Origin: an uncultured Oscillospiraceae bacterium
GTDB taxonomy: Bacteria; Bacillota; Clostridia; Oscillospirales; Oscillospiraceae
Reading direction: 5' to 3'
DNA: 33,773 bases
Assembly: GCA_910579595.1 (NCBI GenBank)
Contig: CAJTVM010000022.1
Span: 1 to 33,773 of the forward strand
The position numbers and the translations under genes are program-made. Below are positions 7,829 to 15,720 of the stretch, piece after piece. The first letter of the stretch is position 1. Each line of letters opens with the position of its first letter. The notes below the pieces were generated by a model. That model saw nothing but the letters and a program-made list of their open reading frames with translations, was not told the DNA's origin and searched no databases.

Positions 7829-7843
7829 CACGGCGCCTCCTTA

Positions 7844-9037
7844 TCAATAGGACGTTCCCGGCATCCGGGCAACGCCGCTGTCTCGGGCGGCTTTGGCCAC
7901 AGCCGCCGCGACCGCCTTGCCCACGCGGGGATCAAAGGGGGCTGGGATGATGTAGTCCGCGTTGAGCTCGTCAGAACCGATCAGGCCGGACAGCGCGTAT
8001 GCCGCCGCCACTTTCATGGCCTCGTTGATGTCGCTGGCCCGCACATCGAATGCCCCGCGGAAAATGCCCGGAAAGGCTAATACGTTATTGATCTGATTGG
8101 GGAAGTCGCTGCGGCCAGTGGCGACCACCGCCGCTCCGCCCGCCTTGGCCTCGTTGGGGAAGATCTCGGGCGTGGGGTTGGCGCAGGCAAAAATGATAGC
8201 GTCTTTGGCCATGGTCCGCACCATTTCCCTTGTCACCGCGCCGGGGGCGGATACGCCGATGAATACGTCGGCCCCAGCCAGTACATCGGCCAAGCTGCCC
8301 TTTCGCTTGTCCCGGTTGGTTATCAGGGCCATCTGCTCCTTGATCGGGTTCATCCCAGCTTCCCGGCCCTCATAGATCACGCCGTTCCGATCGCATAGGG
8401 TAACGTCTTTTACCCCCGCTGTCAGCAGAAGCCTGCAAATGGCGATGGCCGCCGCGCCCGCGCCGTTTATCACCACCCGGATGTCTTCCTTTCGCTTGCC
8501 CACCACCTTCAGGGCGTTGGTCAGTCCCGCCAGGGTGATCACCGCCGTACCGTGCTGGTCGTCGTGGAAAATGGGGATGTCACAGCAGGCTTTCAGTTTT
8601 TCCTCGATTTCAAAGCAGCGGGGGGCGGAAATGTCCTCCAAGTTGATCCCGCCGAAGGAGCCGGAAATAAGCTGGATCGTCCGAACGATTTCGTCCACAT
8701 CGTGGCTCTTGACGCACAGTGGGAAGGCGTCCACGCCGCCGAATTCCTTGAACAGGACGCACTTTCCCTCCATGACTGGCATACCGGCTTCCGGCCCGAT
8801 GTCGCCCAAGCCCAATACCGCGCTGCCGTCAGTGACTACCAGGCACAGGTTCCACCGCCGGGTTAGATCGTAGCTTTTATTGATGTCCTGCTGGATCTCC
8901 AGACAGGGCTGGGCCACGCCGGGGGTGTAGGCCAGGGACAGATCTTGGGCAGTTTTTACCGGGACGGTGGGGACTATCTCCAGCTTGCCCCGCTTCTCAA
9001 AATGCAGCTTCAAACTTTCTTCCGCGATAGGAGTCAT
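7844..9037 (-). CDS. Malic enzyme (NAD(P)-dependent, decarboxylating)
   Basis: A 397-residue short bacterial malic enzyme with no phosphotransacetylase-like extension. Visible: SLKLHFEKRGK at the N-terminus, YTPGVA, the catalytic-lysine region GKCVLFKEFGGVDAFP, metal-binding FHDDQHGTA, the nucleotide-binding NGAGAAAIAI and CANPTPE. It converts malate to pyruvate and CO2 with reduction of NAD(P). In this operon it would take malate from the divergent fumarase and make the reductant used by PyrD/PyrK. The start is uncertain: ATG 9049 overlaps the preceding stop as ATGA, but AAGGAG touches it with no spacer. ATG 9037 lies 12 nt from AAGGAG and matches the usual N-terminus of the family, so it is preferred. 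Confidence 0.9.
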   Translation of the reverse strand: MTPIAEESLKLHFEKRGKLEIVPTVPVKTAQDLSLAYTPGVAQPCLEIQQDINKSYDLTRRWNLCLVVTDGSAVLGLGDIGPEAGMPVMEGKCVLFKEFGGVDAFPLCVKSHDVDEIVRTIQLISGSFGGINLEDISAPRCFEIEEKLKACCDIPIFHDDQHGTAVITLAGLTNALKVVGKRKEDIRVVINGAGAAAIAICRLLLTAGVKDVTLCDRNGVIYEGREAGMNPIKEQMALITNRDKRKGSLADVLAGADVFIGVSAPGAVTREMVRTMAKDAIIFACANPTPEIFPNEAKAGGAAVVATGRSDFPNQINNVLAFPGIFRGAFDVRASDINEAMKVAAAYALSGLIGSDELNADYIIPAPFDPRVGKAVAAAVAKAARDSGVARMPGTSY

Positions 9038-9045
9038 GGCGTTTT

Positions 9046-10359
9046 TCATCTCCTTAAATCGTTTGCTGTCCGGCGGGCTATCTCTGGACACCGGCCCAGG
9101 TAGGCCATGGGATCCAGCAGGGCGTGGATCTGCTCCGCCGTCATGGCTTGTGCCACCGCTTCATTTTGCAGCAGCGCCTCTTCAAAGGACTTGCCGCTAT
9201 GGAATGCGTCTACGGCGATTTGGTTTACCAGCTCGTGGGCGCGCTGCTTGCCGATCTTTCTGCCCAGCTCCAGCATGACGTGCTCGGACTGGGTCAGCCC
9301 GCCCAGCCGGTTTAGGTTGTCCAGCATGGCCTTTTCATTGACTTGCAGTCCCGCCAGCAGCTCATCCGCCCGATCCAGCAGTTCTCCCGCCGCCATGCAG
9401 CAGTCCTCTATGTGCTGGCGTTCGCCCACAAAATGCATGATATTGCGCTCATGGTCTACCCACATCATTTCCAGCACAGCGGCATGGTGGTAGCGGATAT
9501 CGCGGGCCAGGCTCATCATGTGCTGGGTGGAGGTAGGATTGACCTTATGGGGCATGGTAGAGGAGCCTACCTTGCCCTTTGCCCACGGCTCAGACAACTC
9601 GCCGAACTCAGTGCCCATCAGCAGATAGATCTCCTGGGCAATCCGGCCCAGGCAGCCGCCGACTAAGGCCAGATCGCCGGTGAACTCGGCCAGCCGGTCC
9701 CGGCAGGCGTGCCAGGAGACGGCGGGTACCTTCAAGCCCAGCGTCTGGGCCATTTTTTCTTGAATCACATCCCCGTCCGTGCCGAAGGACACCATGGAGC
9801 CAACCGCCCCAGATAGCTGAAGGGCCAGCACCCGCTCCCGGCTCTGCTCCAGACGTTGGATACAACGCTCCAGCTCATCCGCCCAGACAGCGGCCTTGTA
9901 CCCGAAGGTGATGGGCAGGGCCTGCACATTATGCGTGCGGCCCATCATGGGCGTGTCCGCATAACGGCTGCACAGCTCCAGAACAGAAGCCTGAATGCTC
10001 AGCAGCTTTTCCCGGAACAGGCCGTACAGCGTTTGAAAGGCCAGGACCATGGCGCTGTCCATGATGTCTTGGGTGGTGGCCCCCAAGTGGATGTACTGGC
10101 CGCTGTCCGGTCCTGCGGCCTCCTCCAGCAGACGAAGCATGGACACCATGGGGTGGCCGGTTTTGGCGTACAGCGCATCATACCGCTCTAACGCCAGCTT
10201 TTCCACATGGGCGGCGGCGGAGATATCCTCCGCCGCCTTTTTCGGGATAGCGCCCAATTCGGCCTGGGCGTCAGCCAGAGCGGCCTCCACCCGCAGCCAG
10301 CGGGTGAAGCGGCCGTCTTGGCTGAATAGATTCCGTACATCTGAATCAATCGCTCTCAT
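9046..10359 (-). CDS. Fumarase/aspartase-superfamily lyase (adenylosuccinate-lyase-like)
   Basis: A 437-residue protein with the superfamily's three conserved regions: HLGATTQD at 91-98, GRTHNVQ at 140-146 (His143, likely general acid), and GSSTMPHKVNP at 265-275 with the catalytic-serine loop. These enzymes cleave C-N bonds and release fumarate, or lactonise muconates. The sequence is nearest the PurB/PcaB branch, but PHKR is changed to PHKV, suggesting a different substrate. It lies 10 nt after the dihydroorotase gene and directly before malic enzyme, with no other purine genes, so adenylosuccinate is unlikely. Inferred substrate: N-carbamoyl-aspartate (giving fumarate plus urea) or aspartate. 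GAGG lies 8 nt before the ATG. The superfamily is certain; the substrate is not. Confidence 0.85.
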   Translation of the reverse strand: MRAIDSDVRNLFSQDGRFTRWLRVEAALADAQAELGAIPKKAAEDISAAAHVEKLALERYDALYAKTGHPMVSMLRLLEEAAGPDSGQYIHLGATTQDIMDSAMVLAFQTLYGLFREKLLSIQASVLELCSRYADTPMMGRTHNVQALPITFGYKAAVWADELERCIQRLEQSRERVLALQLSGAVGSMVSFGTDGDVIQEKMAQTLGLKVPAVSWHACRDRLAEFTGDLALVGGCLGRIAQEIYLLMGTEFGELSEPWAKGKVGSSTMPHKVNPTSTQHMMSLARDIRYHHAAVLEMMWVDHERNIMHFVGERQHIEDCCMAAGELLDRADELLAGLQVNEKAMLDNLNRLGGLTQSEHVMLELGRKIGKQRAHELVNQIAVDAFHSGKSFEEALLQNEAVAQAMTAEQIHALLDPMAYLGRCPEIARRTANDLRR

Positions 10360-10369
10360 GTCACTGACC

Positions 10370-11746
10370 TCACTTGCTGTTTTCCGCCGTGATCATCCTG
10401 CCGTAACCCGGTTCGCCGAACACCTCGCCGTTTTCCATGACCACGCGTCCCCGCACCACGGTGCCGGTCACCGCGCCGTGGATCCTGCGGCCCACATAGG
10501 GGATGGTCTGAGTTTTGGTGTAAACCTTGTCCTGCTCGGTGATGGTCCACTCCTTGTTCAGATCCACAATGGTGAAGTCCGCGTCGGTGCCTACCACATT
10601 GGAGCCTTTGCGGGGGTACATCCCGAACGCCTTGGCAAAGTTCACAGAGGTTACCTCCACCAGCTTTTCCAGCGGCATATCCCCCTCGTTGACGTGGGAT
10701 ACCAGCAGATGGCCGAAGTAGTCCAGCATGGCGAAGCCCGCGCCGGTGTGAAGGGCATCGTCAGAGTGGTATTCCTCGGGGGCGTGGGGGGCGTGGTCGG
10801 AGCCGATCATGTCGATTACGCCGTCCCGGACAGCATGCCAAATCTTGGCCTTGTCCGGCTTAGCGTCGTGGTTGAGGTAAATGTACCTGCCGGAGTCAAT
10901 GTGGTAGATCTCATCGGAGGCGTCTAAGGCGGGCATATACTCAAAGGAGGACACGATGTCCATCTCGCCCCGTTCCTTTAACATCCGCACAAGATCGATG
11001 TAACCGGGCATCCAGGCGTGCATGGCGTACCACTTCATGCCCGCCTTTTTGGCGTAGTAGGACAGCTGGTAGGCCGCGCCGGTCATCTCCTCGTCGGAGT
11101 ACCACATATGGCGCACGTTTTCCAGGGTGAGGGGTTTGCCCTCCGCCTTCACCCGCTCCACCGCCGCGTCGAAGAAATACTTGTCAAAGGGGTGGACAGA
11201 ACAATATTTCCCGGTGGCGGCCACGGCCTTGAACGCCTCAAAAATGCGGTGGGTGTCCAAAGTTCCCGCGGTGGTGTTGTAGGGGTAGGTGGCCACCTTC
11301 TCAAACAGCTTAAACCAGGCGGATCCGGCTTCGGCAATCTGCTTCACATCTTCCGCAGTGCCCAGAGGACAGCCGATGGGGTTAAAGTCAACGACGGCCC
11401 GTGCCTGGCCCGCCTGGACCTCCTCCATATAGTCGGCCAGGGTGTTGGGCACCGGCTTCACATTGGGCTGGGGGCAGACCATGGTGATGCCGCTGTGGGC
11501 GGCGGCCATAGTTCCGGTGTAAAAGTCCTCCTTTTGGGTAAGGCCGGGGTCGCGCAGGTGGCAGTGGCAGTCGATGAAGCCGGGCAGGACGTATTTGTTG
11601 GCAGCGTCGATTGTCTTTGCACCGTCCAGAGATACGGATGGGTCTGCCAGCACGGCGATTTTCTCGCCCTTCACGCCTACGTTCAGCTTATAAAATCCCT
11701 GTTCCGTGTAGACGGTGCCGTTGTTAATCACCAAATCAAAATTCAT
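10370..11746 (-). CDS. Dihydroorotase-like cyclic amidohydrolase
   Basis: A 458-residue amidohydrolase. DCHCHLRDPG at 59-68 supplies metal ligands His61 and His63 and the substrate-carboxylate Arg65. Asn95 in CPQPNVKP matches the second orotate-carboxylate ligand of dihydroorotases. Lys146 in FKLF is the likely carbamylated lysine, with His185, His243 and Asp317 (GSDHAPH) completing the metal site. Arg65 in RDPG and Asn95 favour dihydroorotase over allantoinase or hydantoinase. The usual HISTA and TPHHL segments are altered (YAMHAW and EYMPALDASD), so this is a divergent form. It would hydrolyse dihydroorotate to N-carbamoyl-aspartate. AAGGTGA lies 7 nt before the ATG. Transcribed 36 nt after the transporter gene. 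Confidence 0.85.
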   Translation of the reverse strand: MNFDLVINNGTVYTEQGFYKLNVGVKGEKIAVLADPSVSLDGAKTIDAANKYVLPGFIDCHCHLRDPGLTQKEDFYTGTMAAAHSGITMVCPQPNVKPVPNTLADYMEEVQAGQARAVVDFNPIGCPLGTAEDVKQIAEAGSAWFKLFEKVATYPYNTTAGTLDTHRIFEAFKAVAATGKYCSVHPFDKYFFDAAVERVKAEGKPLTLENVRHMWYSDEEMTGAAYQLSYYAKKAGMKWYAMHAWMPGYIDLVRMLKERGEMDIVSSFEYMPALDASDEIYHIDSGRYIYLNHDAKPDKAKIWHAVRDGVIDMIGSDHAPHAPEEYHSDDALHTGAGFAMLDYFGHLLVSHVNEGDMPLEKLVEVTSVNFAKAFGMYPRKGSNVVGTDADFTIVDLNKEWTITEQDKVYTKTQTIPYVGRRIHGAVTGTVVRGRVVMENGEVFGEPGYGRMITAENSK

Positions 11747-11782
11747 GCTGCTTCACCTTCCAAACATTTTTTCATTACGGAG

Positions 11783-13033
11783 TTAGTGCAGGAATCCGGA
11801 CACAATATTAATCAAATTGTTAATTACGGTTACCATTACGAAGACATAGGCAATGGAGAGCACAACCGTGAACGGCTTGTTCACCCGGTATTCACCCATC
11901 TCGTCCTTGCGGTTGCACAGAAGGATTGTCATGATGCCGAGAATCGGAGTATTGATAACGCCGCCAATTTGGGCCAGTGTGAGCATCTGCGCAGGGGCGC
12001 CGCTGTACAGGAAGCCGATTACGGCGGCAAAAACAAGCATCAGAATGCTGACAACATTCTCAATGCGGTTTTCCATGCCGGACTCCTGATCCAGGGATTG
12101 GAGGAGAAGGTTAATGCCCAGCTTGGGGGCCATCATGAAGGAGGAAATTGCCGCAGCCAAAAATCCGATGCCAAACACGGGACGCACCCAGCTGCCCAGC
12201 AGGCCGCTGAGGGCACTGAGCAGATCCATGCCGTTTTTGATTGGTTGGCCAGGCAGGAGGTTGGCGCCTACGAAGAAGCAGCACAGCGAGATCACGCCAA
12301 TGGCAATCACGCCTGTAATCACGTCGGTGCGCAGGCCGCCCTGATCAATGTCCTTGGTGGTGTAACCCTTGTCTTTTGCCAGCGAGGAACCCCAGGCACA
12401 GGTGCCAAGGGAGGCTGTGGTGCCCAGCAGGGACAGCATGAGGGCGGTGCTTCCGGCAGGCAGGCCCACCAGGTTGTGGGAGACGGTCCCGTCATAAGGA
12501 ATGCGGAAGGTGCCTATGAGGGAGATGATGAAAATGGCTGCCATGATGCCAACCAGGATCTTCATCACGGTTTCCATTGTCTTATAAAGGTCCTTTAGGA
12601 AAAACAGCACCGCACAGATAACCAGTGCGATAAGGCCACCATACTTCACCGGCAGGGAGGGGAAAAGCATATTCAGGCCCAGGCCGCAGCCCATGAAGTT
12701 TCCGATGCCGTACACGCACTGGCCGACAAAGGCGAACACGCCCGCCAATATGGCCCACACCTTACCGTACTTCTCCCGGATACCAACCATGAGGGGCTTC
12801 CCGGTGACTACGGTGTAGCGGTTCATGGCCAAAGAAAAGACCGCCCGGAAGATCAACATGACAAAGAACCACCAAAACAGGTTATACCCAAAGTTAGCGC
12901 CTGCGTTGGTTGCGGAGACGATGGAGCCGGGACCGATGGAGGTTGCCGCCAGGATGAAGCCGGGGCCGAGGGCCGCTAGAAAATACATCAAGCCGTTTTT
13001 CTGCACGTTTCTCTCTTGATTTTCATTTGTCAC
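11783..13033 (-). CDS. Second atypical Nramp-fold transporter
   Basis: A 416-residue polytopic membrane protein, first in the putative orotate operon. The Nramp TM1 pattern is plain (GPGFILAATSIGPGSIVSAT at 23-42), but IGPGS at 33-37 replaces DPGN, losing both metal ligands. The TM6 region reads LLGTTASLGTCAWGSS with no Met-Pro-His. By position it is the candidate importer of the pathway substrate, inferred to be orotate or dihydroorotate. The start is decided by the ribosome site GAGGTGA (13045-13039). GTG 13033 lies 5 nt beyond it, whereas GTG 13042 lies inside it. The related gene at 4779-6062 belongs to a separate catabolic operon. The fold is confident, the cargo is inferred. Confidence 0.85.
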   Translation of the reverse strand: MTNENQERNVQKNGLMYFLAALGPGFILAATSIGPGSIVSATNAGANFGYNLFWWFFVMLIFRAVFSLAMNRYTVVTGKPLMVGIREKYGKVWAILAGVFAFVGQCVYGIGNFMGCGLGLNMLFPSLPVKYGGLIALVICAVLFFLKDLYKTMETVMKILVGIMAAIFIISLIGTFRIPYDGTVSHNLVGLPAGSTALMLSLLGTTASLGTCAWGSSLAKDKGYTTKDIDQGGLRTDVITGVIAIGVISLCCFFVGANLLPGQPIKNGMDLLSALSGLLGSWVRPVFGIGFLAAAISSFMMAPKLGINLLLQSLDQESGMENRIENVVSILMLVFAAVIGFLYSGAPAQMLTLAQIGGVINTPILGIMTILLCNRKDEMGEYRVNKPFTVVLSIAYVFVMVTVINNLINIVSGFLH

Positions 13034-13093
13034 TATGCTCACCTCATTCTCAAAAATAGGGCTGGAGCGGTTGTCTTGTTCCAGCTTGGTCCC

Positions 13094-13123
13094 AGTATAA
13101 TGCCTATATAGTGCCTATTGCAA
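13094..13123 (-). promoter_or_regulatory. Promoter of the putative orotate operon
   Basis: On the minus strand: TTGCAA (13123-13118), an 18-bp spacer and TATACT (13099-13094). An 11-bp-period direct repeat of TGCCTAT (13101-13107 and 13112-13118) fills the spacer and could be a regulator site. Confidence 0.55.
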
Positions 13124-13162
13124 AGGATACCTGCTTGTACTGCTTTATATATTCATCGACCC

Positions 13163-13181
13163 ATGTATTTTAATGTATACA
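13163..13181. promoter_or_regulatory. Candidate GntR/FCD operator
   Basis: The palindrome TGTATACA (13174-13181) resembles the short TNGT..ACNA operators of FCD-type GntR regulators. ATGTAT is repeated at 13163 and 13173, 10 bp apart. The site lies between the two divergent promoters, 12 bp before the -35 box of the regulator gene. Confidence 0.4.
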
Positions 13182-13192
13182 AAGACCGTTTG

Positions 13193-13222
13193 TTGACAAG
13201 GGGGAGGTAAAAGACATATAAT
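13193..13222 (+). promoter_or_regulatory. Consensus promoter of the GntR-fumarase operon
   Basis: Perfect TTGACA (13193-13198), an 18-bp spacer and perfect TATAAT (13217-13222). The transcription start should fall near 13229. Confidence 0.8.
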
Positions 13223-13292
13223 AACGCCAGCTGTTTTGCACTGTGGTATTTTAATATGAGCCGGCTCGAAAAGAGGACGGGAGGCGAAATGT

Positions 13293-14000
13293 TTGGCAGA
13301 TTCTCAAATCATGGCGCTGCGCACAATCCGCACGGAAAAAAAGCAGGCCAGCGACACGTTGTACCATACCATCCGGGAGGGAATCGCAATCGGGCTGCTG
13401 CCGATGGGTACGCGGCTTCGTGAGGAAGAATTGGCTGAAGTTTTTGACGTCTCCCGTACGCCGGTGCGGGAGGCCATGAAAAAGCTGGAGATCGAACGGT
13501 TGGTGGAATCCAACAGCGCCAGCGGCTCTATTGTCCGTCAGCTGACCGTCGATGAATGCCTGGATACGTTGGAGGTACTGGAACTGCTCCGGTCGGCCGC
13601 CTGCAATATGCTGATGGGGCGTATTCCGCGGGCCCTGTTGATGGTTTTGGAGCAGAACACCCGCAAAGGGGACAGCATCACAGAGTCCAGCCAGCAGTAT
13701 GAGAATAATGCCGAGTTCCACGAGCTGCTTGTAAAGGCCACAGGAAACTCTGTGCTCATCAAGCTCAGCGAGCAGCTGGCCCTGACGGAACGCATCATCA
13801 ACAACACTGTCCTGCCCGTGGATTACTCCGCCAACTATGCTGATCGGCACCGTACGCTGGTGAAGGCCATTGTGGGCAATGACAAAGAAACTGTGCAGCA
13901 GGAATTGGATCACAGCCGTCAGAAGGCGGAGGAATATATGCGCCGCATTGTGGAGGCTTTTTTAGATATTGGCGGCCCCCAATTCCCCAATCAAATATAA
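13293..14000 (+). CDS. GntR-family (FadR/FCD) transcriptional regulator
   Basis: A 235-residue regulator. The N-terminal winged helix contains the classic GntR stretch LREEELAEVFDVSRTPVREA, and the C-terminal all-helical FCD domain has metal/ligand residues in EFHELL, DRHRTLV and LDHSR. FCD domains commonly bind carboxylates through a metal, which fits sensing of orotate or a C4 acid. GGGAGG at 13279-13284 is 8 nt before TTG 13293, so TTG is taken as the start; the first in-frame ATG (13311) is 26 nt away, and an ATG at 13289 is in another frame. It heads an operon with the fumarase genes and is divergent from the pathway operon, so it probably controls both. Confidence 0.88.
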   Translation: MADSQIMALRTIRTEKKQASDTLYHTIREGIAIGLLPMGTRLREEELAEVFDVSRTPVREAMKKLEIERLVESNSASGSIVRQLTVDECLDTLEVLELLRSAACNMLMGRIPRALLMVLEQNTRKGDSITESSQQYENNAEFHELLVKATGNSVLIKLSEQLALTERIINNTVLPVDYSANYADRHRTLVKAIVGNDKETVQQELDHSRQKAEEYMRRIVEAFLDIGGPQFPNQI

Positions 14001-14017
14001 CAGGAGAGACAATTGCC

Positions 14018-14851
14018 ATGAGAGAAATAGAAGCGCAGCGCATTGCCGACGCGGTGGCCCGGCTGTCCGTCCAAGCCAATACCTGCCTGCCCCCGGATGT
14101 GAAAGACTGCATCGCCCGCGCCCGGCGGGAGGAGGATTGGCCCCCGGCCCAGGAGATCCTGGACCGCATTATGGAAAACGGAAACATAGGAGGAGGCTTC
14201 CCCATTTGTCAGGACACAGGGATGGCCTGCGTCTTTCTGGAGGTGGGACAGGACGTCCACATTGACGGCGATTTATCCAAGGCCGTGGACGAGGGCGTAC
14301 GCCGGGGCTACGAGGAGGGCTACTTGCGCAAGTCCGTGGTGTCTGATCCGCTGGAGCGGATGAACTCCGGGGACAACACCCCCGCCATGCTGTACACCGA
14401 GCTGGTTCCCGGTGATCAAATAACCGTTACCGTGGCCCCCAAGGGCTTCGGCAGCGAGAACATGAGCCGCATCGCAATGCTCAAGCCCTCCGATGGGATA
14501 GAGGGGGTCAAAGCCTTCATCCTGGATACGGTGGAGCAGGCGGGCCCAAACCCCTGCCCGCCCATCGTGGTGGGCGTGGGCATTGGCGGCACCTTTGACA
14601 AGTGTGCGCTTATGGCGAAAAAGGCCCTGCTCCGGGGCATGGGCGCCCCCAGTTCCCAGCCCTTTTATGCGGATTTGGAGCGGGAGCTGCTGGGCAAAAT
14701 CAACGCCCTGGGCATCGGCCCCCAGGGCTTCGGCGGGCGCACTACCGCCCTGGCCGTCCATATTGAGACCATGCCTACCCACATCGCGGGCCTGCCCTGC
14801 GCCGTCAACATCAACTGCCATGTGGCCCGCCACGCGTCGGAGGTGATTTAA
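14018..14851 (+). CDS. Class I fumarate hydratase, alpha subunit
   Basis: A 277-residue subunit of the two-component iron-sulfur hydro-lyases (fumarase / L-tartrate dehydratase type). Three cysteines suit the labile [4Fe-4S] cluster: Cys64 in ICQDTG, Cys180 in NPCPP and Cys267 in NINCH. It would hydrate fumarate to malate, feeding the malic enzyme of the divergent operon. L-tartrate dehydratase cannot be excluded from sequence alone, but the neighbouring fumarate-releasing lyase and malic enzyme favour fumarase. AGGAGA lies about 10 nt before the ATG. The regulator gene ends 17 nt upstream. Confidence 0.9.
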   Translation: MREIEAQRIADAVARLSVQANTCLPPDVKDCIARARREEDWPPAQEILDRIMENGNIGGGFPICQDTGMACVFLEVGQDVHIDGDLSKAVDEGVRRGYEEGYLRKSVVSDPLERMNSGDNTPAMLYTELVPGDQITVTVAPKGFGSENMSRIAMLKPSDGIEGVKAFILDTVEQAGPNPCPPIVVGVGIGGTFDKCALMAKKALLRGMGAPSSQPFYADLERELLGKINALGIGPQGFGGRTTALAVHIETMPTHIAGLPCAVNINCHVARHASEVI

Positions 14852-14853
14852 CC

Positions 14854-15408
14854 ATGCCGAAAGCAATTACAGCCCCTCTTGATCTCGAAACCGCCCGATC
14901 TCTGCGCGCCGGGGACAGTGTGCTGCTCAGCGGCACGGTTTACACCGCCCGGGACGCCGCCCACAAACGCCTGTGCGGGCTGGCGGCACAGGGCAAGCCC
15001 ATGCCATTCCCCATGGAGGGGGCCGTGATCTACTACGTAGGCCCCACCCCTGCCCGGCCAGGCCAGCCCATCGGCTCCGCCGGACCCACCACCAGCTACC
15101 GCATGGACGCCTACGCCCCCACGCTGCTGCGCTTAGGGGAGCTGGGCATGATCGGCAAGGGCAAGCGGGAAGCGGAGGTTATCGAGGCCATGAAGGAGAC
15201 GGGGGCGGTGTATTTTGGGGCCATTGGCGGGGCCGGGGCCCTGTTGGCCCGGTGCGTCAAATCCGCCCAGCTGGTGTGTTATGAGGATCTGGGTGCGGAG
15301 GCCGTCCGGCGGCTGGAGGTGGAAAACCTCCCTCTCACCGTGGTGATTGACAGCTTGGGCAATAACCTTTATGAGATAGGCCGGACGGCCTATCTTGCCC
15401 GGAAGTGA
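14854..15408 (+). CDS. Class I fumarate hydratase, beta subunit
   Basis: A 184-residue partner of the alpha subunit. The family's GTVYTARDAAHKRL, YYVGPTPA, GSAGPTTSYRMD and GIGGAGALLA-like (here GAIGGAGALLA) motifs are present. It completes the substrate site of the hydratase. It starts 2 nt after the alpha stop. Its ribosome site GGAGGTGA (14839-14846) is formed by the last codons of the alpha gene, so the two are translationally coupled at about equal levels. The oxygen-labile class I type agrees with a strict anaerobe. Confidence 0.9.
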   Translation: MPKAITAPLDLETARSLRAGDSVLLSGTVYTARDAAHKRLCGLAAQGKPMPFPMEGAVIYYVGPTPARPGQPIGSAGPTTSYRMDAYAPTLLRLGELGMIGKGKREAEVIEAMKETGAVYFGAIGGAGALLARCVKSAQLVCYEDLGAEAVRRLEVENLPLTVVIDSLGNNLYEIGRTAYLARK

Positions 15409-15507
15409 CAGCGAAGCAGGGCGCGGATCCGCTCGGCTTCCAATGTCTTATTTTGTGCCATTTGGTGTCCATCTTCTCATAAATATATAGAAATTTCCGT
15501 GAAGACA

Positions 15508-15556
15508 GGAAAAGAGGGGGCAATGTCTGGTTTTTAGGCATTGCCCCCTCTTTTCC
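15508..15556 (+). terminator. Long hairpin terminator after the fumarase operon
   Basis: An 18-bp perfect stem (15508-15525 with 15539-15556) and a 13-base loop. The descending arm ends in CTCTTTTCC, so the T-rich part is within the stem. It begins about 100 nt after the stop codon. Apart from this hairpin and the promoter at 15668, nothing is recognised in 15409-15807. Confidence 0.6.
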
Positions 15557-15667
15557 CGTATCCGGACGCCATTTGATGGGCTAAGCCCGGCAGCTTGAAG
15601 GGAAGGGGGGCTGGATGCTGACCGCGGTATTTGTTGCATTTTTCTTTTCTTCCTTCGAACTGGGTTC

Positions 15668-15696
15668 TTGACAGAATGCGTTTGAGTTAGTATACT
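15668..15696 (+). promoter_or_regulatory. Promoter of the ABC exporter operon
   Basis: Perfect TTGACA (15668-15673), a 17-bp spacer and TATACT (15691-15696), about 112 bp before the first gene. Confidence 0.8.
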
Positions 15697-15720
15697 CTAA
15701 TTATGGTTAGCGATGGTTAA
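15686..15720. promoter_or_regulatory. Helically phased GTTA repeats at the ABC promoter
   Basis: GTTAG at 15686, GTTAG at 15706 and GTTAA at 15716 are spaced 20 and 10 bp. The last two belong to a longer direct repeat ATGGTTA (15703-15709 and 15713-15719). The set overlaps the -10 box and predicted start, where a bound repressor would block transcription. No regulator gene is adjacent. Confidence 0.4.

Noticed and set aside
9046..10359. Naming the lyase purB (adenylosuccinate lyase)
   Set aside because: The PHKR to PHKV change and absence of purine genes make this unsafe; only the superfamily is claimed.
6154..11746. Reading the PyrD, PyrK and dihydroorotase genes as a pyrimidine biosynthesis operon
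   Set aside because: No carA, carB, pyrB, pyrE or pyrF is present, while lyase, malic enzyme, fumarase, a transporter and an FCD regulator are. It cannot be fully excluded without the rest of the genome.
11018..12598. A plus-strand frame of about 525 codons across the dihydroorotase and transporter genes
   Set aside because: It crosses two genes on the opposite strand, ignores their boundary, and shows no family features.
11783..13033. Annotation as a manganese or iron transporter (mntH)
   Set aside because: The DPGN and MPH metal-site motifs are missing; the same applies to the protein at 4779-6062.
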